From: Nitrospinota bacterium
GTDB lineage: Bacteria > Nitrospinota_A > UBA7883 > JACRLM01
Assembly: GCA_016208975.1 (NCBI GenBank)
Contig: JACQXA010000004.1
Location: forward strand, 1,241,015-1,305,014
Reading direction: 5' to 3'
DNA: 64,000 bases
Below the pieces are notes generated by a model. That model was not told the origin of the DNA and ran no database searches. It was given only the letters and a program-made list of their open reading frames with translations. Shown one piece after another: positions 43,300 to 52,969 of the stretch. Made by a program: the position numbers and the translations under genes. Positions within the stretch are counted from its first letter, which is position 1. Each line of letters opens with the position of its first letter.

Positions 43300-46070
43300 G
43301 TTTGCGATTTTTCAGGCTGGTGGTTTTCGCGCCGCTTGGCGAAAAGGAAGAAAAAGCCCAATATCCACAACGGGAACAGAGGTATGCCCCAGCGCACGGC
43401 GTAGCCCGCGTTAATGTTGTAAAAGAAAAAATGGAGAATACACCCGCCCCAGGCGAAGGCCGATAGCCCCAGGGGGATTTTCGATAACGGCCCGATTCTA
43501 ACAACGCTTCCCGCCAATAATGCCAGGAATCCGGTTGCCATTATTGCGGCCATGACGCCCCCCACCTTGTCGGTATCGGCAAACCGGCCATAGGGGAGCC
43601 CCGTGGCCATGGCCATTACCGAGTTAACCCTTTCGCCAATTGTTCCCATCCTGTACATGTCTTTAACCGCCGGGGCGATATATCCAAAATAATCACATTC
43701 GGCGTAGTTGCGGAACGAGAAAATCAAGACCCACAGGAACATGGCCCCGCCAATTGCTAGAAACACTTTCTTTCTATTCCAGGCGGATTTTAGAAAAACC
43801 TTTATTCCCCGGTTCTCCGGGTAACTTAACGCCGCCTGCCCCGCCATGAGCGCCCACGGAAGAAAATTGGGCCGCCATCCGGCCAGCAGGAACGCAAGCG
43901 CGGCGCATATCGCAAGGCTCCATCTTCCGCCCGCGCCGGAGACCAGCAGGATGATAATCGAATATATGATCAGCGAGCTGGGGTGTTCCGTAAGTCCGGC
44001 GCCCATGTAATTGTAATAGCCCAGCGCGAAATGGGCGTACAGGAAGAACAGCCCCGCGCACAACGCCCCGCGCGGGCCAAGCCCCCACCGGCGGCCCAGC
44101 GTGAGCATCCCCGTTGCCATGGCCGCCAGCGCATAAATGTCGAACATCTCCTGGGCGAACAGCGATTGGCCGAAAATAAGGTGTAACGCCGCCACAAAAT
44201 AGGCGAAAGGCAGGTTCCACGTGGGCGGACATTCCACGCCGGACAGGGTGGAGTTGCCGGACATGATAACGTTAGCCCACCGCTGGAACGTGCGCCAGTC
44301 GTTCCCATCGGCGAGGATTTTAAATTTGCCGATGTCGTCTAAAAAGATGGGGCCGTAAAAGGCGAACAGCGCCAGAAACGCCGTAACGAAAACCTCCCTG
44401 CTTTTTAACCGGGATGAGCGCACCATCAACCCCACGGCCAGAAGCGCCAGGAATTTTATTGAAGAGGCCAATTTGACGGGAATCAGCGATATAAGCCAGG
44501 AGCCTTCCAGCGCGCCTTCAGGGAGGCAATTGAAACCCAGCCAGATGGCCATCATCAAAGTCCAAGCGGCAAGCGCCCGGGACGATGACATAGCCAAGGC
44601 CGTTAGCGCCCCGATGGTGAGAATGAGCGTTATAGCGGTGTCGGCAATAACACCGATACTCCAATTAAGCGCTCTGGCTGTCAGGCTGGCGGAAGGGGGT
44701 TCCGCAAAAAAAGCCCCGCTGGCCGGTTCATGGATCATCAATCCCATGTTGTCCAGAAAATATGGCGCCAGCCGCCAGCCGGGGGTCCCCCAACTGTATA
44801 TTACCGACCCCCCCACAAATCCAGGGGCCGATACACCTGCAACGTCGAAAACCACGCCCCCGTCCGGGCCGGGCCGCCGGGAGGATTTATCCACTCCGGT
44901 GATACTCGAAAATTCCGGGGTGGAGCCCGCCGTGTCTAACACCAGAGATCTGGCCCCGGCGGGGGGTATGAAATAAAACCTGAAACTCAATTTAGGGTCT
45001 GGTTTATCCGTCAGACGGTTGTAATGCTCCAGGGGAAATTGGTTATGGTCAAAAATCCCTGCGCCAGCCTGGTAACAGCCCTTGCTCCAGACCCCCTCGT
45101 AAGTTTTAACCGGTTGGCCCTTTTCATCCAATGGCTGGACGCATATCCCCGAGGTAGCGGAAAATATGGAAAGGATTATTTTGCAAACCAGCGCCAGAGC
45201 TATTAATGGTTTAACGAAAGGCGCCTGCAAAAATTTCAATCCCGCCAGCGAGACAATCAACACACCGCCCACAAGCACAGCAAGGGTTTCCACATGGTTG
45301 GAGAGTGGCAGCCCATCAAAAATGTTCACGCCGCCGGAAGGGATAAGAAGGGCGCTAATGATTAAACCGGGCCAAAGCCAATCCACCCTGGCCGGAGGAG
45401 AGGACTCAAGCCGGTGTGCGAACTCCTGTCGGGCCAGGCGGATGGTTTTGATGTACCCGTTCAACACGCCAATGGATGTAAGGTAAAGAGCCGCCAACAG
45501 GATGAACACCGGCCATCCGAACATAACCAGCGGTTTAAGATATATAGGGAGAGCCGGTTTTATGGTGATGGTATCTATGGTTACCCACGAACCGCTCACG
45601 CTCTGGATGGAAACATCAATGCCGGGCGACGGGGCGACGGTTTCCGGAACTGTGAATGAGAAACCGGCTTTGCCCCACCGGTGCGCATGCCCCAGGTTAG
45701 CTGGCGACTGGAAAGTGTCGAGCAGTTTGTCGTCCACCCGGATTTCGATAACCGGCGGCTGGTCGGGATGGCTGTCGGCCAGGGTTATTTCAATGTCGAA
45801 AGGCCCAGCCACCGGGGATATTAACCTGATGGATTTTTTTTGAGGCCCGGCCCAGCTGTCCAGCGGACCCGGAAGCTGAGCCGGTATGGTGTTTAACAGG
45901 GGATGGGCTTGTACGCGCTCCCTGTCTCTCCAGAACCCCTCGCCGGCCAGTTGAGACTCCCCGCGGATTGAAAGGCTTTCATGGCAATTGAAGGCCAGGC
46001 GCGCCGTGGCCACAGCCAACAAGACAAACGCCAGCCCCACAACCAGAAGGCCCGTTTTTCTACGCCGCAT
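43296..46070 (-). CDS. Large polytopic membrane protein, possible GT-C glycosyltransferase
   Basis: A 924-residue membrane protein. It starts with one membrane segment and a periplasmic beta domain (about 60-190), then has many hydrophobic segments, a second soluble loop (about 320-460) and about ten further segments. FLDDIGKFKILADGNDW resembles the acidic first loop of GT-C enzymes, but I recognise no named family. ATG 46070 is chosen; an upstream in-frame ATG at 46139 gives an odd Cys-rich leader. It is transcribed with the GT39-like gene, opposite to the rest of the locus, and divergent from the flippase. Confidence 0.75.
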   Translation of the reverse strand: MRRRKTGLLVVGLAFVLLAVATARLAFNCHESLSIRGESQLAGEGFWRDRERVQAHPLLNTIPAQLPGPLDSWAGPQKKSIRLISPVAGPFDIEITLADSHPDQPPVIEIRVDDKLLDTFQSPANLGHAHRWGKAGFSFTVPETVAPSPGIDVSIQSVSGSWVTIDTITIKPALPIYLKPLVMFGWPVFILLAALYLTSIGVLNGYIKTIRLARQEFAHRLESSPPARVDWLWPGLIISALLIPSGGVNIFDGLPLSNHVETLAVLVGGVLIVSLAGLKFLQAPFVKPLIALALVCKIILSIFSATSGICVQPLDEKGQPVKTYEGVWSKGCYQAGAGIFDHNQFPLEHYNRLTDKPDPKLSFRFYFIPPAGARSLVLDTAGSTPEFSSITGVDKSSRRPGPDGGVVFDVAGVSAPGFVGGSVIYSWGTPGWRLAPYFLDNMGLMIHEPASGAFFAEPPSASLTARALNWSIGVIADTAITLILTIGALTALAMSSSRALAAWTLMMAIWLGFNCLPEGALEGSWLISLIPVKLASSIKFLALLAVGLMVRSSRLKSREVFVTAFLALFAFYGPIFLDDIGKFKILADGNDWRTFQRWANVIMSGNSTLSGVECPPTWNLPFAYFVAALHLIFGQSLFAQEMFDIYALAAMATGMLTLGRRWGLGPRGALCAGLFFLYAHFALGYYNYMGAGLTEHPSSLIIYSIIILLVSGAGGRWSLAICAALAFLLAGWRPNFLPWALMAGQAALSYPENRGIKVFLKSAWNRKKVFLAIGGAMFLWVLIFSFRNYAECDYFGYIAPAVKDMYRMGTIGERVNSVMAMATGLPYGRFADTDKVGGVMAAIMATGFLALLAGSVVRIGPLSKIPLGLSAFAWGGCILHFFFYNINAGYAVRWGIPLFPLWILGFFFLFAKRRENHQPEKSQT

Positions 46071-46219
46071 GGCGGATAATCTGCACGCCGGTGTTTGACA
46101 TTTAACGATATTTTTATCACACCCTGCCCGGCGGGACAAAACCGCTCTGTGCCAATGGGGGCTTTTACAGTATCCTTATGTACTCGTTAACCAGACGATG
46201 AAGGTGTTTTGGGGAGCCG

Positions 46220-47677
46220 ATGAGGGGAAATATAGTAAGAAACATGGTTTTCGCCCTGATATCCAGGGGGATGCAGATCACCGTGTCTTTCGTCATGGTG
46301 ATCGCCGTGGCCAGATACCTTTCGGTGGAAGGTTACGGGACTTATTCTTATGTGTTGGCGTTCGCGGCCTCCATCATGACCCTTTCCTATTTCGGCATCC
46401 AGAATATCCTGGCCCGGGAAATAGCCAAAGATAACTCCAAAGCCTCCATCCATTACGGCGCCGCCACCATGTTGCGGGGGATGATGTCCGCCTGCGCGGT
46501 GACGGCCCTGCTTATAGCCATATTTTTCACCGAAAAAGGGGAAATACCTTTCTGGATATTTCTCGTGGCCGCCGTTTCCGAGGCCATGATGGGGTTCACC
46601 CTGCTTCAGCGTTCGGTGTTCCAGGGGCTGGAGCGGATGAAAAGCGTGCCCATACTCACGTTCATCCAGTCCACGGGGCTGGCGGTGGCGGTGACGCTGG
46701 TGATAGTGGCCGGGCTGGACTATTACTGGTTTTTCGTGGCCACCATGGTCTCGTACATTCTGCAACTATTCGCGGGGTCGCGGGCGCTCAGCCAAATCGG
46801 CGTATCCGCGCTGGGGCGAGGGTTGGACCGGGGTTATCTGAAGAAATTCCTGGGCGACTCGCTGGTAGTAGGCGTCGGCGTGATTCTTTATAAAAACCTT
46901 TTTCTGATAAACGTTCTGGCCATCAAGTGGTTCAGCGGCCTGTCGAACCTGGCTTTTTTCCAGGCGGCCCATGGGCTTGTTCTCCAGTCGCAAATCCTGC
47001 CCATGTCCCTCTCGATGGCGGTGTTCCCGGTGGTGGCGCGGCTGGCGAAAGATGATTTGCAACAGGCCTCGTTCATTCTTGGCAGGGCCGTTAAATATTC
47101 ATTGTTGTTGAGCGCCGGGGGGGCCGTATTATGCTCCGCTTTTGCCGGCGAACTTATGCCGTTAATCTATGGCGCTAAATATGTGGAATCGGCCAACGCC
47201 TTCCAGGTGCTGGCCTGGGCCATGCCGGCCCTTTGGCTGGACCTGTTGTTAAACGGCGCCCTGATGGCCATTAACCAGCAGAAATACAGCGTCATATACG
47301 CCGGGCTGGCCTTGGCGATAAACGCGGGGCTTGCCCCCATATTTATACCTGATGGAGGGCATGTGGCCGCCGCCTGGCTGGCCACAGGTTCTTACACTTT
47401 CACCAGCGCGTGTTCGCTTTATTTTCTCCGTAAAGCGGGGATGGTTTTTCCCGCCGGGCGCTGGATAGCGCAGGTCGCCCTGATGGCGGCCGTCACATGG
47501 GTAACCATATTGGTCATCAAACCCCTATCCCTTCCGGCGGCGGTTTTAGCGGGCGCCATGGTTTATTTAACAGCGTTGTTCGCCACCCGGGCTATTTCAA
47601 TGGATGAAATAAAAAAACTTAGGGCCGTTTTGCGGGACAGGCCGAAGAAGGACGATAAAACGGCGCCCGGGTTATGA
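46220..47677 (+). CDS. Polysaccharide flippase (Wzx/MATE-like)
   Basis: A 485-residue protein with about 14 hydrophobic segments, of the oligosaccharide flippase type. The N-terminus FALISRGMQITVSFVMVIAV and ARYLSVEGYGTYSYVLAFAAS is typical. It would move a lipid-linked glycan across the inner membrane, which supports reading this locus as a glycan or glycolipid pathway. ATG 46220 has GGGGAGC upstream. The chromosome then has a promoter-like sequence before the APS kinase. Confidence 0.9.
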   Translation: MRGNIVRNMVFALISRGMQITVSFVMVIAVARYLSVEGYGTYSYVLAFAASIMTLSYFGIQNILAREIAKDNSKASIHYGAATMLRGMMSACAVTALLIAIFFTEKGEIPFWIFLVAAVSEAMMGFTLLQRSVFQGLERMKSVPILTFIQSTGLAVAVTLVIVAGLDYYWFFVATMVSYILQLFAGSRALSQIGVSALGRGLDRGYLKKFLGDSLVVGVGVILYKNLFLINVLAIKWFSGLSNLAFFQAAHGLVLQSQILPMSLSMAVFPVVARLAKDDLQQASFILGRAVKYSLLLSAGGAVLCSAFAGELMPLIYGAKYVESANAFQVLAWAMPALWLDLLLNGALMAINQQKYSVIYAGLALAINAGLAPIFIPDGGHVAAAWLATGSYTFTSACSLYFLRKAGMVFPAGRWIAQVALMAAVTWVTILVIKPLSLPAAVLAGAMVYLTALFATRAISMDEIKKLRAVLRDRPKKDDKTAPGL

Positions 47678-47692
47678 GGTGGCGCTTCTTTT

Positions 47693-47721
47693 TTGAACTC
47701 ACCCGCCAATTGCATTAAAAT
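47693..47721 (+). promoter_or_regulatory. Candidate sigma-70 promoter of the APS kinase gene
   Basis: TTGAAC (47693-47698) and TAAAAT (47716-47721) are separated by exactly 17 bases, 37 bases before the cysC start. GGGGG lies just upstream of the ATG. Confidence 0.6.
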
Positions 47722-47758
47722 TGAATGATATATATATCGTAGTGGGTTAAGGGGGCTA

Positions 47759-48379
47759 ATGACTAAAAAGAACGTGGTTTGGCATCATGCTACTGTCACC
47801 AGGGACAAACGAGAGAAGCAAAACGGCCATAGAAGCGTCGTAATCTGGTTTACCGGGTTATCCGGCGCCGGGAAATCCACCCTTGCCCATGCTGTTGAAG
47901 AACGGTTGCATAACATAGGATGCAGGACGTTTGTTCTGGATGGTGACAATGTGCGCCATGGCCTTTGTTCCGACTTGGGGTTCTCGAAAAAAGACCGGGA
48001 AGAGAATATAAGGAGGATAGGAGAGACCTCCAAGCTTTTCATCGAAGCTGGGGTTATCGCCATTACGGCGTTCATATCCCCTTTCCGGGCAGACCGGGAG
48101 AGGGTGCGGAACCTGATGATGCATGGCGACTTCCTTGAGATATATTGCAAATGTTCCCTGGAGACCTGTGAAAAACGGGACGTAAAAGGGATGTACAAAC
48201 GCGCCAAGGCTGGCGAGATTCCAGAGTTTACCGGCATTTCCTCCCCATATGAGGAACCGGTAGATCCTGAACTGACTGTGGATACCGATGGGTTCACGGT
48301 GGATCAGTCGGTGGACCAGGTTATGGATATGCTGGCCACCAGAGGAGTAGTGAACGGCGTGACCGCCAACCGCCGCTAG
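47759..48379 (+). CDS. cysC: Adenylylsulfate (APS) kinase
   Basis: A 206-residue cytosolic kinase that phosphorylates APS to PAPS. The P-loop is GLSGAGKST, the DGDN motif is [11 protein letters not shown], and the family segments [32 protein letters not shown] and [16 protein letters not shown] are all present. No ATP sulfurylase or PAPS reductase gene is near, so PAPS here may serve a sulfotransferase rather than assimilation; no sulfotransferase is visible in the window either. It has its own promoter-like sequence and starts the second plus-strand block of the locus. Confidence 0.95.
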   Translation: MTKKNVVWHHATVTRDKREKQNGHRSVVIWFTGLSGAGKSTLAHAVEERLHNIGCRTFVLDGDNVRHGLCSDLGFSKKDREENIRRIGETSKLFIEAGVIAITAFISPFRADRERVRNLMMHGDFLEIYCKCSLETCEKRDVKGMYKRAKAGEIPEFTGISSPYEEPVDPELTVDTDGFTVDQSVDQVMDMLATRGVVNGVTANRR

Positions 48380-48389
48380 AAGTATTTGT

Positions 48390-49886
48390 ATGAAAGTAAC
48401 TTTGATCTCGCCGTACCCGGATATTACCGCGTTTGGCCTAAGGACGTTATCCGCCCATCTGCGCGCCGCCGGATTTAAGACCCGCCTGCTGTTCCTGCCA
48501 GATCCATTCGGCGACGATTTTGTGGACGACCCGGAAAACCGCTATCCCGCAAGCGTTATGAATCAGTTGGTGGCGTTATGCGAAGGCTCCCAGCTAATCG
48601 GCGTAACGCTGATGACCAACTTTTTCGATGGCGCCTCGCAGATAACCAGGTCCATCAAAGGCGGTCTGGGCTCTGTCCCCGTGATATGGGGAGGCGTGCA
48701 TCCCACCATCCGGCCTGACGAATGTATGGAAATAGCGGACATGGTGTGCGTGGGAGATGGCGAGGACGCCTTGCTTGAGCTTACAAAGAAGATGGCCGCA
48801 GGCCAGGATTACAGCGGCACGCCGAACCTGTGGGTGAAACGGGGCGGGGAGGTAATTAAAAACCCATTGAGTCCCCTGCCCAGGGACCTAGACATATATC
48901 CCGCGCCCGATTACAGCATGGAAGACCATTTTGTATTGGTGGATGGCGACATCAAACCGCTGGACCATGACATCATGGAGCGGTTTCTCAAAAAGGGCAC
49001 CGTTTCGGGGATGTTGGGCAAAACAGGCTACCAGACCATGACCAGCCGGGGTTGCCCATACGCCTGCACATACTGCATTAACGATACCGTCAACGAAATG
49101 TACGGCGGCAAGGGGAAGCTTAGGTGGCGGTCGGTGGGGCATGTGATGGAAGAGCTTTCATGGGCGCGACAAAACATGCCATATGTGGATTTCATCTGGA
49201 TATCCGACGACGAGTTTTTCGCCCGGAAACTGGAGGATATCCGTGAATTCTGCGTGCAGTATAAAGAGAAGATAGGCGTTCCTTTCTCATGCCTTGTGAG
49301 CCCTCTTACGGTGTCCGAGGACAAAATGGGCCTTCTGGTGGACGCGGGGCTTGTGTATGTGCAGATGGGGGTGGAGTCCGGCTCGGCGCGGATGCAGGAG
49401 CTTTACCGCAGGAAGAACATGAACAACACCCGCATGATAAAAGCCATGCGGATAATAAATTCGTTCAAGGATAAAATGGCGCCCCCCAGCTACGACTTTC
49501 TGCTGGACGCCCCGGAAGAAACCGACGCGGACAGGATTGAAAGCCTGCGGCTGATAGCCGACATCCCAAAGCCGTTCCGCCTGCAACCGTTCAGGCTGAT
49601 ACTTTACCCCGGCACCCAGCTTCATAAAGAGGCGATGGATCAAGGCCTGATCAAGGACGAACGCGCAGAGATATACCGCAAAACCTACACCATGCGGGAG
49701 CCAACATATTTAAACCTGCTCATAACCCTGGCCAAGGGGGGCAAGATGCCTGGACCTTTGCTTAAGGCGTTGGTGAGCAAACCCGTGGCCGGAACGCTGA
49801 ACAGCCAGATCATGCGGCCCTTCATCAAGTGGCTCTACATCCTTTTAAGGGGCGGGTACCACCTGGCCAAGGCCACCCTGGGGTAA
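48390..49886 (+). CDS. Cobalamin-binding-domain radical SAM protein (C)
   Basis: A 498-residue paralogue of protein B. The B12-like N-terminal domain starts with VTLISPYPDITAFGLRTLS and has VIWGGVHPTIRPDE; cysteines C222, C226 and C229 lie in SRGCPYACTYC; DDEFFARKL and VYVQMGVESGSA follow. Ten bases after cysC and six before the start of protein D. Same reaction class as B is likely; substrates unknown. Confidence 0.92.
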   Translation: MKVTLISPYPDITAFGLRTLSAHLRAAGFKTRLLFLPDPFGDDFVDDPENRYPASVMNQLVALCEGSQLIGVTLMTNFFDGASQITRSIKGGLGSVPVIWGGVHPTIRPDECMEIADMVCVGDGEDALLELTKKMAAGQDYSGTPNLWVKRGGEVIKNPLSPLPRDLDIYPAPDYSMEDHFVLVDGDIKPLDHDIMERFLKKGTVSGMLGKTGYQTMTSRGCPYACTYCINDTVNEMYGGKGKLRWRSVGHVMEELSWARQNMPYVDFIWISDDEFFARKLEDIREFCVQYKEKIGVPFSCLVSPLTVSEDKMGLLVDAGLVYVQMGVESGSARMQELYRRKNMNNTRMIKAMRIINSFKDKMAPPSYDFLLDAPEETDADRIESLRLIADIPKPFRLQPFRLILYPGTQLHKEAMDQGLIKDERAEIYRKTYTMREPTYLNLLITLAKGGKMPGPLLKALVSKPVAGTLNSQIMRPFIKWLYILLRGGYHLAKATLG

Positions 49887-49891
49887 AAAAG

Positions 49892-51169
49892 ATGAAGGTT
49901 CTTCTGGTTCAGGCCTGGCTGGGCGGGGCGGAGTCCCCCGTTTACCCCATTGGGTTGGCCAGCATCGCCGCAACCCTCAACGGACATGATGTAAAGGTCT
50001 TCGACCCGAACGTGTCGGCCCGTCCATACGAAGATCTGAAAGAGATCACGCAAAGTTTCGCGCCGGACGTGGCGGGAGTCTCCTTGAGGAACATAGATTC
50101 CACCAACAAACGGGTGGTGGTGTTCTATTACGAACGGCTCCGGGAGATGATAGACGTCATCAAGTCCGCCGCGCCTCATACTAAAATCGCGGTGGGCGGC
50201 GCCGGGTTCTCCATGTACGCCGAAGAGATCATGAGAGACGAGCCCCGCATTGATTACGGCGTATATCTGGAAGGGGAGGAGGTTTTCAACCGTCTGTTGG
50301 ACAGATTAGCCGAACCGGAGAAAACCGCTTCTGTCTATTACCGCGCCAACGGCTCCGTGGCTTTCTCTGGCCCCGGGGTTCCGCCGAGCTTCAATCGCCT
50401 GCCCGCGCCGGCCATGGATTTGGTCCCGGTAGAAAGCTACGCGCCGTTCCGAGACTCCATAGGGGTGGAGACTAAACGGGGTTGCGCGTTGAATTGCATC
50501 TATTGCATATACGGATTCCTCAATGGCAGGGAATACCGCTTAAAGGATCCCTCACGGATAGTGGACGAGATAGAGATCCTTGTGAACCGCCACGGCGCGC
50601 AAAAATTCACCTTCGTGGATTCAGTGTTCAACATACCTAAAAGCCACGCCGAGGCCATAATGAGGGAGATGATAAAACGCCGCGTTCAGGCGAAATGGTC
50701 GGCATGGTTCAACGAAAAGGGATTCACGCGGGAGTTCGCCGAACTGGCAAAGGAAGCCGGATGCTCTAATTTCATCATGTCGCCCGACGGGTTTTCGAAC
50801 GAGTCTTTGAAAGCCCTGGGAAAGAACATCTCGCGCAAAGACATACTGGAGGCATACAGCGTTTTAAGGGATATGGACGGGGTGGAGGTTAGCTATAATT
50901 TCTTCAAGAACCCGCCCGGGCAGACCCTGCCGAATTTCATCGCCATGGCGCTGTTCTGCGTCCGCGCCAAGAGGGCCATGGGCAGGCGCGTCCATTTCGA
51001 GTTCAACTCCATCCGGGTGGAGCCTCACACCAGGCTACACAAGATAGCTCTGGACGAAGGATTGGTGAGCCCTGCGGACAGCCTGCTGAAACCCTGCTAT
51101 TACACAAACCGCAAAACGAAGTATATAGAGACGGCGTTAAACTTCCTGCTGTCGCTCAAAGGCAAATAA
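49892..51169 (+). CDS. Cobalamin-binding-domain radical SAM protein (D)
   Basis: A 425-residue radical SAM protein, the shortest of the five. The N-terminal domain begins KVLLVQAWLGGAESPVYPIG and includes VAGVSLRNIDSTN and VGGAGFSMYAEE; the cluster cysteines C198, C202 and C205 are in KRGCALNCIYC. Its C-terminal domain is short. I chose ATG 49892, just after the stop of C, instead of an ATG inside C at 49829. Followed by the second LpxL-like gene. Confidence 0.9.
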   Translation: MKVLLVQAWLGGAESPVYPIGLASIAATLNGHDVKVFDPNVSARPYEDLKEITQSFAPDVAGVSLRNIDSTNKRVVVFYYERLREMIDVIKSAAPHTKIAVGGAGFSMYAEEIMRDEPRIDYGVYLEGEEVFNRLLDRLAEPEKTASVYYRANGSVAFSGPGVPPSFNRLPAPAMDLVPVESYAPFRDSIGVETKRGCALNCIYCIYGFLNGREYRLKDPSRIVDEIEILVNRHGAQKFTFVDSVFNIPKSHAEAIMREMIKRRVQAKWSAWFNEKGFTREFAELAKEAGCSNFIMSPDGFSNESLKALGKNISRKDILEAYSVLRDMDGVEVSYNFFKNPPGQTLPNFIAMALFCVRAKRAMGRRVHFEFNSIRVEPHTRLHKIALDEGLVSPADSLLKPCYYTNRKTKYIETALNFLLSLKGK

Positions 51170-51176
51170 ACGCTCC

Positions 51177-52118
51177 ATGCAAATCCGCGAAAGTCTTGGC
51201 CGGGACGTAATACGGCTCATCTTCTGGTATCCGGCGCGGTGGCTGATACTGGCCCTGCCGCTGGAATGGGGAATTGGCGTGATGCGGATGATGGGGGACA
51301 TGCATTATCTTGCGGGCCGGGGTCTGCCGGGCTTGTTGAGGAACAACCTTGCGCGGATCAAGGGTGATAGCGCTTATGGCCCGGAGGGCTCAAAAACCGC
51401 CAGGGAATACCTGCAAATGCATTATGTGGACAGGCTTTCGATACTCCTTTTCCCGCGAATGGGAGCGCGGGAGGTGGAACGGCTGATAGAGTTTGAAGGT
51501 CTGGAACGGCTGAAAGCCGGATTGGACAAGGGTAAAGGCGTGGTGCTGGTGCATGGCCATTTCGGCCCCGCGCTGGTTCCGCTGGTGGCGCTGGCGCGGC
51601 TGGGATTCCCCATGAAACAGGTGGGATTCCCCAGTGACGAAGGGCTGAGCTGGATCGGCAGGAACGTGGCGTTCCGGTTAAGGATGAAATACGAGGCCAT
51701 GATGCCCGCCCAGGTGGTAATGGCGGACGCTTTCATGCGGCCGGTTTTCAAATGGCTTTCCGGCAACGGGGTGATAATGATCACCGGCGACGGGAGCGGC
51801 ACGGAGAAGAAGCTTGGCAAGCAGGAGACGTTAACGTTTCACGGCCAGCCGGTGATGTTCCCGCTTGGGCCAGCAATTCTGGCCGCCAAGACCGGGGCGG
51901 AGCTTATCCCCATGTTCATTACGCCGGGGGAGAAGAAGCCATTCAAAATCGTTATGGAAGATCCCATACGCATAGAAGGCAATGGCGATGAAACCTTTAG
52001 CGCCGCAATGAAAAATTTCGCGCGGTTGCTGGAACAGTACACGGCCCGTTATCCAGCGTATATGCGGTTTCTGGACAGGTTCAGCCCCGGCGCCCTCATA
52101 GAGGAGCCGGACCGGTGA
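51177..52118 (+). CDS. LpxL/HtrB-like acyltransferase with altered catalytic motif (2)
   Basis: A 313-residue acyltransferase-like protein related to the one at 37982-38977. VLVHGHFGPALVP holds H128, but the acidic residue of Hx4(D/E) is Leu133. The later segments MITGDGSGTEKKL, GQPVMFPLGPAILAAKTG and LIPMFITPGEKKPFKI match the family. An N-terminal hydrophobic stretch (LIFWYPARWLILALPL) could anchor it. The stop overlaps the hydrolase start as GTGA. Confidence 0.82.
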   Translation: MQIRESLGRDVIRLIFWYPARWLILALPLEWGIGVMRMMGDMHYLAGRGLPGLLRNNLARIKGDSAYGPEGSKTAREYLQMHYVDRLSILLFPRMGAREVERLIEFEGLERLKAGLDKGKGVVLVHGHFGPALVPLVALARLGFPMKQVGFPSDEGLSWIGRNVAFRLRMKYEAMMPAQVVMADAFMRPVFKWLSGNGVIMITGDGSGTEKKLGKQETLTFHGQPVMFPLGPAILAAKTGAELIPMFITPGEKKPFKIVMEDPIRIEGNGDETFSAAMKNFARLLEQYTARYPAYMRFLDRFSPGALIEEPDR

Positions 52119-52969
52119 GTTTCTTCACATCCGTTTTCAAACGGCGCAACCGGCGAAAGATAGAGCGGTTTCTGGGGCGAAAACTTGTGGAAACCCATAT
52201 GCGGGAAGTTTGGATAAACACCTTGGCGGGTGTGAAATTGTGCGCCCATCTTCATACACCCTTGGAACCTCGGAGCAAACTGCCCGGCGTGGTGTTCGTG
52301 CCGGGCGGGGAGAGCGCCGGGCTGGACTATGACGAGAAAGGGGAAATGAGCGCCCACGAGGTGGCGGGGCTGGGTTACGCCGTTCTGACGTATGATCCTT
52401 CGGGCCGTGGGAAATCCGGGGGGAAAGAAAATTTCTGGGGCGCCAGCCACCAGCGGGAGTTGAAAGAGGTCATCGAATGGTTTGGCGCCCAGCCGGAGGT
52501 GGATGCGGACGACATGGGAGTGCTGTCGTTCTCAATTGGGGTGGTAATCGCCACGGGCGCATTGGCGATGGGGCCTTCGGTGAAGGTGCGTTACTTGTAC
52601 GACTGGGAAGGCCCATCTAACAGCAAGGTCATAACGAAAAACGACACCCATAGGCCGCTTCTGCGGTTTCCTTCCGCCGATAGGGAGTTTTGGGACGAGC
52701 GGGAGGCTTCCAGATACATTGGGCGGATAAACTGCGGATATTTCCGTTACCAGGCGGACATGGACCATGTTCAGGGCAAGTTCAAGGGACACGCCATAGA
52801 ACTTGTAAACGGCGCCGTGAATGGCCGGGCGACATGGGTTAGGCTCAACGACAATCAACCCGATATCACTTTGGACGGGAACCGGCCGGATGAATACCGC
52901 TGGATACCGGAGGAGCGAAACCACCGGGGGCAGATGTTAAAGTTTCTGCTGGAATTGCGTCATGTATAA
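52115..52969 (+). CDS. Alpha/beta hydrolase
   Basis: A 284-residue serine hydrolase-like protein. The core has VVFVPGGESAG (oxyanion region), LTYDPSGRGKSGG and a nucleophile elbow VLSFSIG with candidate Ser140; the first Gly of GxSxG is Ser138. A C-terminal His in EERNHRGQ is a candidate for the triad. It resembles dienelactone-hydrolase or acyl-hydrolase types and could remove an acyl group. GTG start overlapping the acyltransferase stop; overlaps the GT9 gene by 8 bases. Confidence 0.82.
   Translation: MSFFTSVFKRRNRRKIERFLGRKLVETHMREVWINTLAGVKLCAHLHTPLEPRSKLPGVVFVPGGESAGLDYDEKGEMSAHEVAGLGYAVLTYDPSGRGKSGGKENFWGASHQRELKEVIEWFGAQPEVDADDMGVLSFSIGVVIATGALAMGPSVKVRYLYDWEGPSNSKVITKNDTHRPLLRFPSADREFWDEREASRYIGRINCGYFRYQADMDHVQGKFKGHAIELVNGAVNGRATWVRLNDNQPDITLDGNRPDEYRWIPEERNHRGQMLKFLLELRHV

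Noticed and set aside
49829-49891. Upstream start for radical SAM protein D
   Set aside because: The ATG at 49829 lies within the end of protein C, and the extra 21 residues do not fit the family N-terminus, which begins at the ATG at 49892.
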